Shown here piece after piece: positions 1 through 8,340 of a stretch of 64,000 bases of DNA. Each line of letters begins with the position of its first letter. Within the stretch, counting starts at the first letter, position 1. The stretch lies in the NCBI RefSeq assembly GCF_001418085.1, contig NZ_LIQH01000032.1, positions 1 to 64,000 of the forward strand. Direction: 5' to 3'. The position numbers and the translations under genes are program-made. The notes beneath the pieces are model-generated. The model saw only the letters and a program-made list of their open reading frames with translations, did not search any database and was not told the origin of the DNA. Origin of the DNA: Lacinutrix algicola. GTDB taxonomy: Bacteria; Bacteroidota; Bacteroidia; Flavobacteriales; Flavobacteriaceae.

Positions 1-28
1 TTTTTTTTATGTTAGAATCTTAGTGAGA

Positions 29-1045
29 TTATTTAACAGGTTTAACTGTTTTTATAATTCTTGCTGCAATTTTATATGGGTCTCCATTTGAAGAAGGACG
101 ACGATCTTCTAGCCAGCCTTTATATCCCTTTTCTACAGCAATAATTGGAATACGAATAGAAGCTCCTCTGTCTGAAACTCCCCAAGAGAAATCGTTGATA
201 GATGCCGTTTCGTGATCTCCAGTTAAACGTTGTTCGTTATGTTCACCATAAACCTCTATGTGTTCTTTTACTAGTGGGCGGAAAGCTTCACAGATTTCTG
301 CATATTTTTCTTTTGAACCACAAGTTCTTAAGATTGTGTTAGAAAAATTAGCGTGCATACCAGATCCATTCCAATCAGTATTTCCTAATGGTTTTGGGTG
401 GTATTCAATATACATACCTTTTCCTTCAGTTAGGCGATCTAATAAGTATCTTGATATCCAGATTTCATCTCCGGCTTTTTTAGCTCCTTTAGCAAATAAT
501 TGGTATTCCCATTGTCCAGAGGCAACTTCTTGGTTTATGCCTTCAAAGTTTAAGCCAGCATCAATACATAAATCGGCATGTTCTTCAACTAAATCACGTC
601 CATGAGTATGTTTTCCACCAACTGAACAGTAATACATTCCTTGTGGAGCTGGGTAGCCGCCTCTTGGAAAGCCTAGAGGTAACTCCGTGCTTGTATTCAT
701 TATAAAGTATTCTTGTTCGAAACCAAACCAGAAATCATTATCATCATCTTCAATGGTAGCACGTGCATTAGAAATATGAGGAGTTCCATCCGCATTCATT
801 ACTTCAGTCATTACTAAATAACCATTTCTTCTTGTAGGGTCTGGATAAATTGCAACTGGTTTTAAAATACAGTCAGAGGCTCCTCCAGAAGCTTGTTTTG
901 TAGAAGAACCATCAAAAGACCAAAGGCCTAATTCTTCAACTGTTCCTTTAAAGTTTTCATGTTCTTCAACTTTGGTTTTACTTCTCATATTTTGAGTTGG
1001 GTAATAACCATCTAGCCAAATGTATTCTAATTTTATTTTTGCCAT
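29..1045 (-). CDS. glnA: Glutamine synthetase, GSII-like (beta-Grasp type)
   Basis: ATP-dependent condensation of glutamate and ammonia to glutamine in the cytosol. At 338 residues it is much shorter than the usual bacterial GSI (about 470) and matches the eukaryote-like class II length. Visible motifs are the N-terminal WxDGYYPTQ segment, GFEQEYF (residues 108-114, metal and substrate site), GINQEVASGQWEYQ and NDFSWGVSDRGASIRIP. The ATP-site segment reads NGSGMHANFS where many GSII have GSGCHTNFS-like residues. It is transcribed divergently from a GSIII gene, so the cell carries two unrelated classes side by side. Start chosen at the ATG giving MAKIKLEYIW. High certainty for family. Confidence 0.95.
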   Translation of the reverse strand: MAKIKLEYIWLDGYYPTQNMRSKTKVEEHENFKGTVEELGLWSFDGSSTKQASGGASDCILKPVAIYPDPTRRNGYLVMTEVMNADGTPHISNARATIEDDDNDFWFGFEQEYFIMNTSTELPLGFPRGGYPAPQGMYYCSVGGKHTHGRDLVEEHADLCIDAGLNFEGINQEVASGQWEYQLFAKGAKKAGDEIWISRYLLDRLTEGKGMYIEYHPKPLGNTDWNGSGMHANFSNTILRTCGSKEKYAEICEAFRPLVKEHIEVYGEHNEQRLTGDHETASINDFSWGVSDRGASIRIPIIAVEKGYKGWLEDRRPSSNGDPYKIAARIIKTVKPVK

Positions 1046-1077
1046 AATACTTACAGATTATATTAATAATATGACTG

Positions 1078-1085
1078 CAAATATA
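1078..1085 (-). promoter_or_regulatory. Candidate -7 box for glnA
   Basis: On the minus strand this reads TATATTTG, an exact match to the Bacteroidota -7 consensus TAnnTTTG, about 33 bases before the glnA start codon. No clear TTTG is seen at -33. Confidence 0.55.
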
Positions 1086-1183
1086 AAATGAATTTTAAAT
1101 AACCTATATAAAAATAGAGGTAAAGTTTTAATTTTTATCAATTTGATGCTAAGAGCCCTGTTTTTTCAAGGGTGATTGATTTT

Positions 1184-1218
1184 TTTGTAAGTAAAATGAC
1201 TTGAAATTAATATATTTG
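1184..1218 (+). promoter_or_regulatory. Candidate promoter for glnN
   Basis: TTTG (1184-1187) is followed after 23 bases by TATATTTG (1211-1218), the Bacteroidota-type promoter, about 20 bases before the glnN ATG. The spacer is slightly longer than the usual 19-21. It shares a 192-bp intergenic region with the divergent glnA promoter. Confidence 0.6.
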
Positions 1219-1237
1219 TAAAAAAAAAGTCAGAAAT

Positions 1238-3424
1238 ATGTCTACTCTAAGATTTTTCGCTATAAAGGAAACGCTAAACAGAAAACCAGTTGTAATAACA
1301 GAAGAGAAACGTCGTTCAGAGATTTTTGGACAAAACGTTTACGATTCAAAAAAAATGCGTCAAACACTTACAAGTGATGCATTTGTAAGTTTAACAAATG
1401 CTATTGAAAAGGGAGGTAAAATAGATAGAACAATTGCAGATCAAATAGCTTCGGCAATGAAAGATTGGGCTTTGTCTAAAGGTGTAACACATTATACGCA
1501 TTGGTTTCAGCCATTAACAGGTGCAACGGCAGAAAAACATGATGCTTTTTTCGAAACTATCGAAAATAATGGAGCGATAGAAAAGTTTGGTGGTACGCAA
1601 TTGGTGCAACAAGAGCCAGATGCGTCTAGTTTTCCAAATGGAGGTATTCGTAATACGTTTGAAGCTAGAGGTTATACCGCTTGGGATCCAACATCTCCTG
1701 CCTTTATATATGGTACAACATTATGTATACCAACAGTGTTTGTTGCTTATACAGGAGAGGCTTTAGATTATAAAACGCCTTTGTTAAGAGCATTGCAAGC
1801 TGTGGATAATGCAGCAGTTGCTGTTTGTAAATATTTCGATAAAAATGTAAAAAAGGTAAATGCGTCTTTGGGTTGGGAGCAGGAGTATTTTTTGATAGAC
1901 AGTGCTTTAGTGTCTTCTCGTCCAGATATTCAATTAACAGGTAGAACGCTATTAGGTCATGCCTCTGCTAAAGGTCAGCAATTAGACGATCATTATTTTG
2001 GTACCATCCCAAACCGTGCAATGTCTTACATGCGAGATTTAGAAACCGAATGTATGTTATTAGGTATTCCTGTTAAAACAAGGCATAACGAAGTTGCTCC
2101 AAACCAATTTGAGCTTGCTCCTATATATGAAGAAGCTAATTTAGCGGTCGACCATAATGCATTGTTAATGGATGTTATGGATAAGGTGGCGGAGCGTCAC
2201 AATTTTAAAGTGTTATTTCATGAAAAGCCTTTTAGAGGAATTAATGGTTCCGGTAAGCATAATAACTGGAGCTTAAGTACAGATACAGGTGTTAACTTAT
2301 TAAGTCCTGGAAAAACACCAATGAGTAATCTTCAGTTTCTTACCTTCTTTATTAATACAATAAAAGCGGTTAATGATAATGAAGAGTTGCTTCGTGCGGC
2401 TATAGCATCAGCAAGTAACGATCATAGATTAGGAGCGAATGAGGCACCACCAGCAATTATTTCCGTATTTATTGGTGAGCAATTAACTCATGTTTTAAAC
2501 GAATTAGAAAACGTAACCAACGGAAAATTATCACCTCAAGAAAAAACGGACTTAAAACTTAACGTTGTTGGGAAAATTCCAGAGATATTATTAGATAATA
2601 CAGATAGAAACAGAACATCTCCTTTTGCCTTTACAGGAAATAAGTTTGAATTTAGGGCAGTAGGTTCTAAAGCTAACTGTGCAAACCCAATGACGTTGTT
2701 AAACTCTATTGTTGCAAAGCAATTAATCGATTTTAAAGTTGAGGTTGATGCCTTAATAGCTAAAAAGGATCTTAAAAAAGATGAAGCCGTCTTTAATATA
2801 TTAAGAGAATATATTAAAAAGAGTAAAGCAGTTTTGTTTGAAGGTAATGGTTATGGTGAGGCTTGGGAGAAAGAGGCTAAAAAAAGAGGATTAAGTAATA
2901 ATAAGTCTACGCCAGAGGCATTAAAGGTTAAGGTGTCTAAAAAAGCATTGTCTTTATATAAGGACTTAGGTGTAATGAATGAAACAGAGGTAGTGGCGCG
3001 CTACGAAATAGAGTTAGAAGATTATATTATGCGTATTCAGATAGAAGGGCGTGTACTTGGAGACTTGGCAAGGAATCATGTTGTGCCAACTGCAGTTAAG
3101 TACCAAAATATACTAATTGAAAATGTGAAAGGCTTAAAGGAGATTTATGAAAAAGACTTTAAAAAGGTTTCTAAAGCGCAGTTAGAATTAATTGAAGAGA
3201 TTTCTAAGCATATAGAGTCAATAAATAAACTAGTAACTAATATGACAGATATTAGAAGGAAGTCTAACTTAATAAAGTCACTTGAAGATAAATCTATAGT
3301 TTATTGTAATAAGGTAAAACCGTTGTTCGAAGAGATAAGATACCATTGTGATAAGTTGGAGTTATTGGTGGATGATGAGCTTTGGCCGCTTACCAAATAT
3401 AGAGAGTTGTTGTTTACTACGTAG
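1238..3424 (+). CDS. glnN: Glutamine synthetase type III
   Basis: Glutamine synthesis by the large GSIII class (728 residues, typical for the class). Seen: the N-terminal RRSEIFGQNVYD segment characteristic of GSIII, GWEQEYFLID (metal and substrate site), KHNNWS, NRTSPFAFTGNKFEFRAVGS (the catalytic R and E segment), and a long alpha-helical C-terminal region. It is divergent from glnA and has its own TATATTTG promoter. Ammonium assimilation may be split between the two enzymes by nitrogen supply; that is inference, since no regulator is adjacent. The stop codon lies within a cluster of TACGTAG repeats. Confidence 0.95.
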   Translation: MSTLRFFAIKETLNRKPVVITEEKRRSEIFGQNVYDSKKMRQTLTSDAFVSLTNAIEKGGKIDRTIADQIASAMKDWALSKGVTHYTHWFQPLTGATAEKHDAFFETIENNGAIEKFGGTQLVQQEPDASSFPNGGIRNTFEARGYTAWDPTSPAFIYGTTLCIPTVFVAYTGEALDYKTPLLRALQAVDNAAVAVCKYFDKNVKKVNASLGWEQEYFLIDSALVSSRPDIQLTGRTLLGHASAKGQQLDDHYFGTIPNRAMSYMRDLETECMLLGIPVKTRHNEVAPNQFELAPIYEEANLAVDHNALLMDVMDKVAERHNFKVLFHEKPFRGINGSGKHNNWSLSTDTGVNLLSPGKTPMSNLQFLTFFINTIKAVNDNEELLRAAIASASNDHRLGANEAPPAIISVFIGEQLTHVLNELENVTNGKLSPQEKTDLKLNVVGKIPEILLDNTDRNRTSPFAFTGNKFEFRAVGSKANCANPMTLLNSIVAKQLIDFKVEVDALIAKKDLKKDEAVFNILREYIKKSKAVLFEGNGYGEAWEKEAKKRGLSNNKSTPEALKVKVSKKALSLYKDLGVMNETEVVARYEIELEDYIMRIQIEGRVLGDLARNHVVPTAVKYQNILIENVKGLKEIYEKDFKKVSKAQLELIEEISKHIESINKLVTNMTDIRRKSNLIKSLEDKSIVYCNKVKPLFEEIRYHCDKLELLVDDELWPLTKYRELLFTT

Positions 3425-3458
3425 TTGTACGTAGCTTTGTATGCGTAGTTCTACGTAG
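3417..3458. repeat. Cluster of TACGTAG repeats at the glnN 3' end
   Basis: The palindromic octamer CTACGTAG occurs at 3417-3424 and 3451-3458, with GTACGTAG between them at 3427-3434. The first copy contains the glnN stop codon. The outer copies can pair, and an A-run rather than a T-run follows, so this is not a standard terminator on the plus strand. Confidence 0.5.
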
Positions 3459-3584
3459 TTAAAAAACAAGGAGTTGAGAAGGTGTGGTAGTTTTTTTCCT
3501 ACTTATTATTGCATTTCATCGAAGTAAATCAAGTACTAATCGAAAAACCAGTTAATTAGGTCTTTTTTTACATGTATGTTGAAA

Positions 3585-3612
3585 TTTGTATTGAAATATT
3601 TCTTTATATTTA
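3585..3612 (+). promoter_or_regulatory. Candidate promoter of the curlin gene
   Basis: TTTG (3585-3588), 16 bases, then TATATTTA (3605-3612), a one-base departure from TAnnTTTG. A transcript starting near 3618 would leave a leader of about 22 bases before the ATG at 3641, which argues for that start rather than the in-frame ATG at 3572. Confidence 0.5.
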
Positions 3613-3640
3613 CAATGCTATTAATCAATATATATTTAAC

Positions 3641-4921
3641 ATGAAAAAAGTAATTTTCGGTGCTGCGGCACTATTATTCTCGGGCGCACTAATGGCGCAA
3701 AACACATCAAATTCAACTCAGTCAGGTGAAGACCAAAGAGTTTATGTAAGGCAAGCAGGGACAGCTTTAATGTCTACTGTAGATCAATCTAACGGAAGCG
3801 GAGATGGTTATAATTTAGCTAAAATTTGGCAACGTGGTGATCAAAACACATCAGGTGTTACTCAACTAGGTACTAATAATCAAGCATCTGTTTTACAAGG
3901 TATTACTTTTCCAGAACCTAATAACAATACTGTTACAGTAAACCAAGGAACTAATAATGATGCTAGTTTAGACAACAAAGCTTATGTGGAGCAGCATGGT
4001 GGTAACAACAGCCAAACTACAATTACACAAGATGGTGATGCAAATGAAGCATACTCTCACCAAGATGGTGTTATGGGTAATGTAGACATTACACAAAACG
4101 GTAGTACTAATGCTTCTGCTGTATGGCAAAACTTTGGAGACTATACTGCAACTGGTAACGCTGCTACTATGGATCAATCTGGTACAAGTAACAACAGTTA
4201 TGCTGTTCAAAATGGTAATGGTAACACATTAAGTTCAACTCAAAGTGGTATGGGGAACAAATCTGATCAAAGTCAGAACTCTATTGGTGCAGCAGCTGGT
4301 AACAATGCTACTGTAACTCAATCTTCTTCAGGTAACAAAGCTAAACAAGTTCAAGTGGGTGGTGGTAACAGTGCTAATGCTGTTCAACATGCAGTTACAG
4401 GTCCTGGAGTAAATAATTATGTAGAGCAAAACCAAATAGGTAATGATAACACAGCTTATTCTGACCAAGATGGTGATGGTGGAAGAGTTCGTCAAGACCA
4501 AACAGGTAATGATAACAATGCTACAGTTAATCAATATGCTGCAGGTGCAGGTAATGCTGTTTACCAAAGACAGATGGGTAGTAATAATACAATTACTTCT
4601 GGTCAGTTTGGAGGTGCTGGTAACTTAGCAAGTACTTATCAAGATGATCTTAACATGGGTTCTACTAGTCAAACAGGGAATGATAACCAAGCGTTATTAG
4701 TACAAAAATCTCAAGGTGGTCTTGGTCATATGGCTTCTATTATTCAAAATGGAGATCGTAATATGGCAGATGTATTACAATTAGGACCAGGTGGAGATTT
4801 CTCTGCAGATGGAGAACAATGTGATTTCCAAGCTCCAGAGATATTAAATTGCCCAACTCCTTTACCTGAGATTTCTATAGGTGCTCCTTGTACATCATCA
4901 AGTTCAGGATCAGGATGTTAA
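3641..4921 (+). CDS. Major curlin-repeat amyloid subunit (CsgA-like)
   Basis: Secreted fibre subunit of a curli-type system, 426 residues (E. coli CsgA has 151). A signal peptide (residues 1-19, LMA before Q20) is followed by about 14 imperfect repeats of 20-25 residues rich in Q, G, N and S, of the pattern QxGxxNxAxxxQ that forms stacked beta-strand-turn units in curlins. The last 35 residues leave the repeat and contain four cysteines, including the final residue. Start chosen at 3641 because MKKVIFGAAA begins a proper signal peptide and a promoter box overlaps the upstream ATG. It is followed by a strong terminator, so it can be transcribed as a single gene in excess over the export genes. 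Family call is firm; which subunit is nucleator and which is major is inferred from size. Confidence 0.88.
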   Translation: MKKVIFGAAALLFSGALMAQNTSNSTQSGEDQRVYVRQAGTALMSTVDQSNGSGDGYNLAKIWQRGDQNTSGVTQLGTNNQASVLQGITFPEPNNNTVTVNQGTNNDASLDNKAYVEQHGGNNSQTTITQDGDANEAYSHQDGVMGNVDITQNGSTNASAVWQNFGDYTATGNAATMDQSGTSNNSYAVQNGNGNTLSSTQSGMGNKSDQSQNSIGAAAGNNATVTQSSSGNKAKQVQVGGGNSANAVQHAVTGPGVNNYVEQNQIGNDNTAYSDQDGDGGRVRQDQTGNDNNATVNQYAAGAGNAVYQRQMGSNNTITSGQFGGAGNLASTYQDDLNMGSTSQTGNDNQALLVQKSQGGLGHMASIIQNGDRNMADVLQLGPGGDFSADGEQCDFQAPEILNCPTPLPEISIGAPCTSSSSGSGC

Positions 4922-4963
4922 TATTAGGATGAAGATTTTTAAATAAATCTAAATAAATATCTT

Positions 4964-5006
4964 AAAAAGGAGAGTGACTATATAGCAAGCACTCTCCTTT
5001 TTTTTT
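4964..5006 (+). terminator. Rho-independent terminator after the curlin gene
   Basis: AAAGGAGAGTG pairs with CACTCTCCTTT across a 13-base loop and runs into nine or more T residues. It separates the curlin subunit gene from the downstream assembly genes. Confidence 0.9.
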
Positions 5007-5047
5007 AAGTTTAATAACGAGTTAGTTTTCGTTTAAAATAACAAATT

Positions 5048-5584
5048 ATGAATAAGTTAAAAAATACACTAGTATGCTTTTTTGTTCTTTGCTTTCTAGT
5101 TATTCAGGAAAGCTTTAGTCAAACTTATGCAGCAGATAACGATACTAGTAATAGTGAAACAGTAACTTTAAATAATACGGATGTTTCAGAAGTTGTATTT
5201 AATTCTTTCTTTAACACTACTCCCAACCAAAATATTCCTGTACAAGGAAGTTCTGTGTTTTTATCGCAAATAGGTGACGATAATTTAGCAAAAGTGAGAG
5301 TGTCTGCACAAGCTTCAGATATCAATATTGAACAAAATGGAAATGATAATGATGTAAATTTAACATATAAAGTTAAATCTGTATATGCAGATTTGCAGCA
5401 GAATGGAGATAATAACTATATCTTAGACTATTCTATTAATGTTAATCAAGATATCTCTTTGGATTTACAACAGAATGGAGATAACTTAAATTTTGAAAGG
5501 TTTGGTACAAATGAGTTGTCTAAAAACATTAAATTTAAACAAACTGCAGCATCACCAACAATAATAATTAGAAGTTTTAATTAA
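5048..5584 (+). CDS. Minor curlin-like protein (CsgB-like)
   Basis: Exported protein of 178 residues with a signal peptide (about 1-25, ending SFSQ) and a few curlin-like units: SQIGDDNLAKV, EQNGNDNDVN, QQNGDNNYI and QQNGDN. The repeats are fewer and less regular than in the upstream subunit. Its place as first gene of the assembly operon, one base before the csgE-like gene, suggests the nucleator (CsgB) or anchor role; that role is inferred from context. It starts about 40 bases after the curlin terminator and may have its own weak promoter (TAGTTTTC near 5028). Confidence 0.75.
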   Translation: MNKLKNTLVCFFVLCFLVIQESFSQTYAADNDTSNSETVTLNNTDVSEVVFNSFFNTTPNQNIPVQGSSVFLSQIGDDNLAKVRVSAQASDINIEQNGNDNDVNLTYKVKSVYADLQQNGDNNYILDYSINVNQDISLDLQQNGDNLNFERFGTNELSKNIKFKQTAASPTIIIRSFN

Positions 5585-5585
5585 A

Positions 5586-6398
5586 ATGAAATATAAATAC
5601 GCTTTTATTATTTTGGTATTTTTAGTTGGAACTATAAATGTTTCAGCTCAAAAGTATTTTAACAAAGAAGTTAAAGCTTTAATTAAAATTGATAAAACGA
5701 GTGAGTTTGTAACTTTTTCTGCTACAGCAGAAAACTTAACACCTTCAGATCTTAGTTTAAGATATGAATTTACTGTATACAAAACAGATATTAATGGAAA
5801 TTCTTCTAATTCAAATCAAAGCAATCGTTTTTTTTTGAATGGAAATGATAAAAAAGTGTTATCTTCAGTTAACATTAGTACAAACTCAAAAGAAAAAATA
5901 ATAGTTTTATTATTAATATATCCAGATAATGGAGTTGAGAAACAAGGTGCTATTGGTAAAGATCGTATAGTAGTAACTGCAAAGGAAAATGAATCTATAC
6001 TTAATATAAAATTAAGTAAAGAAAGAGAAAAAGAAATTGAGTTTAAAAAAAACGCTAAAGATCAAGATCAAGATACTTCATCAAAAGATGGCGTTTATAT
6101 AGAAGGCTTAGTAATACATAAAGTACTAACAAAATCAGGTAGGGATTTTTATAAGTACTTTTATTCAGAGTATTATCTTAGAGAAATAAAAACTCAAAAA
6201 AATATTTTAATAGAAGAAGTCCCAGGACAAAGAAGAAGTACTAGAATAACAGTAAAAGTTGAAGATCAACTAGTATGGCAATTCTTTTCTAAGCCAAAAA
6301 AAGATTTTTTAGTAGAAATGGCGCAAACTAGTTTGCAAAGGTGTATAAAACAAATACAAGAATTGAATAAAAGAAAACAAACCTTAACTCAATACTAA
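5586..6398 (+). CDS. csgE: CsgE curli chaperone with an N-terminal CsgC/CsgH-like domain
   Basis: Periplasmic curli export factor. The signal peptide (1-22) is followed by two parts. Residues 169-262 match CsgE: GLVIHKVLTKSGRDFYKYFY, a short insertion, then PGQRRSTRITVKVEDQLVWQ and a final amphipathic helix; in E. coli CsgE caps the CsgG pore. Residues about 28-112 form a beta-rich segment with YEFTVYKTDINGNSS followed by NQSNRFFLNGND, which resembles the CsgC/CsgH family that blocks curlin aggregation in the periplasm. A charged K/E linker (about 143-165) joins them. At 270 residues it is twice the length of E. coli CsgE. It lies one base after the csgB-like gene and two bases before csgF. 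CsgE assignment is firm; the CsgH resemblance is from memory of the family pattern. Confidence 0.85.
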   Translation: MKYKYAFIILVFLVGTINVSAQKYFNKEVKALIKIDKTSEFVTFSATAENLTPSDLSLRYEFTVYKTDINGNSSNSNQSNRFFLNGNDKKVLSSVNISTNSKEKIIVLLLIYPDNGVEKQGAIGKDRIVVTAKENESILNIKLSKEREKEIEFKKNAKDQDQDTSSKDGVYIEGLVIHKVLTKSGRDFYKYFYSEYYLREIKTQKNILIEEVPGQRRSTRITVKVEDQLVWQFFSKPKKDFLVEMAQTSLQRCIKQIQELNKRKQTLTQY

Positions 6399-6400
6399 TA

Positions 6401-6808
6401 ATGAAATTTAAATTATTTATAATAACATTTTTAATGTCTGCTTGTGCTTTTGCTCAACAATTTAGTTACAAACCTGTAAATCCAGCTTTTGGTGGTGATA
6501 CATTTAACTATAACTGGCTTTTAAGTTCGGCAACATCTCAAAATGGGCATAAAGAAGAAACCGCTGTAAGTACTTCTCAATCTGCTCTTGATCAATTTGG
6601 AGCAAGTCTTAATCAGCAAGTGTTAAGTCAAATCTCAAGATCTTTATTGTCTCAACAATTAGATGGTATTGGAGATTTTAGTCAAGAAGGAACATTTACT
6701 TTTGGAACTTTAAATGTCGAAATATTTGACTCATATGAAGGATTAGTTATTAATATACTTGATACATCTAATGGTGAAGAAACACAAGTTATTGTCCCAA
6801 ATCCTTAA
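6401..6808 (+). CDS. csgF: Curli assembly protein CsgF
   Basis: Small exported protein (135 residues, like E. coli CsgF at 138) that binds the CsgG pore at the cell surface and couples it to fibre nucleation. The signal peptide (1-18, ACAFA before Q) is followed by the hallmark N-terminal segment FSYKPVNPAFGGDTFNYNWLL, of which PxNPxFGG and the N-x-x-L pattern plug into the CsgG channel. The C-terminal half (GTFTFGTLNVEI) is beta-rich as in the family. It sits between csgE and csgG with gaps of 2 and 10 bases. Confidence 0.95.
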   Translation: MKFKLFIITFLMSACAFAQQFSYKPVNPAFGGDTFNYNWLLSSATSQNGHKEETAVSTSQSALDQFGASLNQQVLSQISRSLLSQQLDGIGDFSQEGTFTFGTLNVEIFDSYEGLVINILDTSNGEETQVIVPNP

Positions 6809-6818
6809 TTAAATTTTT

Positions 6819-8324
6819 ATGTGTAATTACATTAAACCTACTATTTACTTGATTATTTGTTTGTTTTTAAATTCGTGTGGAACATATTTTAATCAGCCAT
6901 TTACTCAAGAAGCTTCCAGAATTGGAGAGCATTCAAAGTCTACAAATATTCTTTTAGACTTGCCTCCAGCAAAAGACCCAGTAGAAATTGCTGTATATAA
7001 CTTTAGTGATCAAACTGGTCAATATAAAGCAGTAGAATCTGGAAGTACTTTTAGTACTGCAGTAACGCAAGGAGCAACAACAATACTTATTAAAGCATTA
7101 GGAGATTCAGGATGGTTTATTCCTGTTGAAAGAGAAAATTTTAATAACCTATCTACAGAAAGAAATATAATAAGAAATACAAAACAGCAATATGTAAAAG
7201 GTTTAAATCCAAACGAACCACCTTTACCACCTTTGTTATATGCAGGTTTAATGTTAGAAGGTGGCATTATTTCATACGATACAAATATTGTAACAGGAGG
7301 AGCAGGAGCAAGATATTTTGGTGTTGGTGGTTCTGCTAAATATAGACAGGATAGAATAACAGTATATTTAAGAGCAGTATCAACAAGTAGTGGTGAAATT
7401 TTAAAAACAATCTATGTCTCTAAAACAATATTATCACAAGCAGTAGATGTTAGTTTGTTCCGTTTTGTTAAATTTCAAAAATTACTTGAAGCAGAAACTG
7501 GTTTTACTCAAAATGAACCTGTACAATTAGCTGTAAAAGATGCTATAGAAAAAGCTGTTCATGATTTGGTTGTTGAAGGTATAAAAGATGGGTATTGGTC
7601 AACTAAAGCCGGAAAACAAGTTGATGATGAAATAGTTAATGAATACAATCAAGAATTATTAGAAGCAAATTCTACTCAATTATACGATAGATTTACATTT
7701 AAAAGAAGAACAGATAACGTTGTAAATGCTTCTTTAGGATTAGCTAAAATAAATGGAGATTATGTTAATTCAGAATTTAAATTAAATACACGATTAGGCT
7801 ATAAAAGATACATTAATAAGCACTTTAATTTAAATCTTAACGCAAATCAATTTAGCCTAGCAAACGAAAACCTATTTGATAAAAACTTTATGTCAATAGA
7901 TGTCAATTTGGAATATAACATTCTACCTTTTGATAAATTATCTCCTTTTATTTATGCAGGTGGAGGAACTAATATCTCTAACGATTTTAATAATATTAAT
8001 CCAAAAATTCAATTTGGTGGAGGTTTAGAATATTTATTATCCGATAGAATAGGTATTACATTACATGCTGAAAATAATATGGTTTTTAGCGATCTAGTAG
8101 ACGATTTAGAACAAGGAGAAAGAGACGATATGTATTTTAGAGTAGGTGTTGGATTAAATTTTTATTTAGGCAATTACAATACCAAAAAAGACTTAGAAAA
8201 AACAAAAGAAAGAGAAAGAAGAAAAGAACTTAAAAGAATAAAAAGGAACAATATGGAGAAGGCTCTAAATAATAATAGAGGCAAAGAAGAAGAAATAAAA
8301 CCTCAAGACAATAGCCAGAATTAA
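6819..8324 (+). CDS. csgG: Curli secretion pore CsgG with C-terminal barrel-like extension
   Basis: Outer-membrane lipoprotein forming the nonameric secretion channel for curlins. The lipobox is LNSC with Cys20. Residues 30-262 are the CsgG core: IAVYNFSDQTGQYK, TQGATTILIKAL..GWFIPVER, GLMLEGGIISYDTN, and a VYLRAVSTSSGEIL strand followed by the C-terminal helix ending DGYW. E. coli CsgG (277 residues) ends here. This protein continues to 501 with alternating hydrophobic strands (about 300-452) resembling a small outer-membrane beta-barrel, and a highly charged K/E/R tail (about 455-501). The extension is in frame with no sign of frameshift. The core is certain; the barrel is inferred from strand pattern. 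Confidence 0.93.
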   Translation: MCNYIKPTIYLIICLFLNSCGTYFNQPFTQEASRIGEHSKSTNILLDLPPAKDPVEIAVYNFSDQTGQYKAVESGSTFSTAVTQGATTILIKALGDSGWFIPVERENFNNLSTERNIIRNTKQQYVKGLNPNEPPLPPLLYAGLMLEGGIISYDTNIVTGGAGARYFGVGGSAKYRQDRITVYLRAVSTSSGEILKTIYVSKTILSQAVDVSLFRFVKFQKLLEAETGFTQNEPVQLAVKDAIEKAVHDLVVEGIKDGYWSTKAGKQVDDEIVNEYNQELLEANSTQLYDRFTFKRRTDNVVNASLGLAKINGDYVNSEFKLNTRLGYKRYINKHFNLNLNANQFSLANENLFDKNFMSIDVNLEYNILPFDKLSPFIYAGGGTNISNDFNNINPKIQFGGGLEYLLSDRIGITLHAENNMVFSDLVDDLEQGERDDMYFRVGVGLNFYLGNYNTKKDLEKTKERERRKELKRIKRNNMEKALNNNRGKEEEIKPQDNSQN

Positions 8325-8340
8325 TATTAAAACCCTGAAA

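Noticed and set aside
3572-3640. Upstream in-frame ATG giving a longer curlin protein
   Set aside because: The extension has no signal-peptide character and overlaps the promoter box; the ATG at 3641 begins a normal signal peptide.
3968-4567. Minus-strand reading frames opposite the curlin gene
   Set aside because: They are low-complexity (V/I/T/S/C-rich) shadows of the curlin repeat DNA with no family features.
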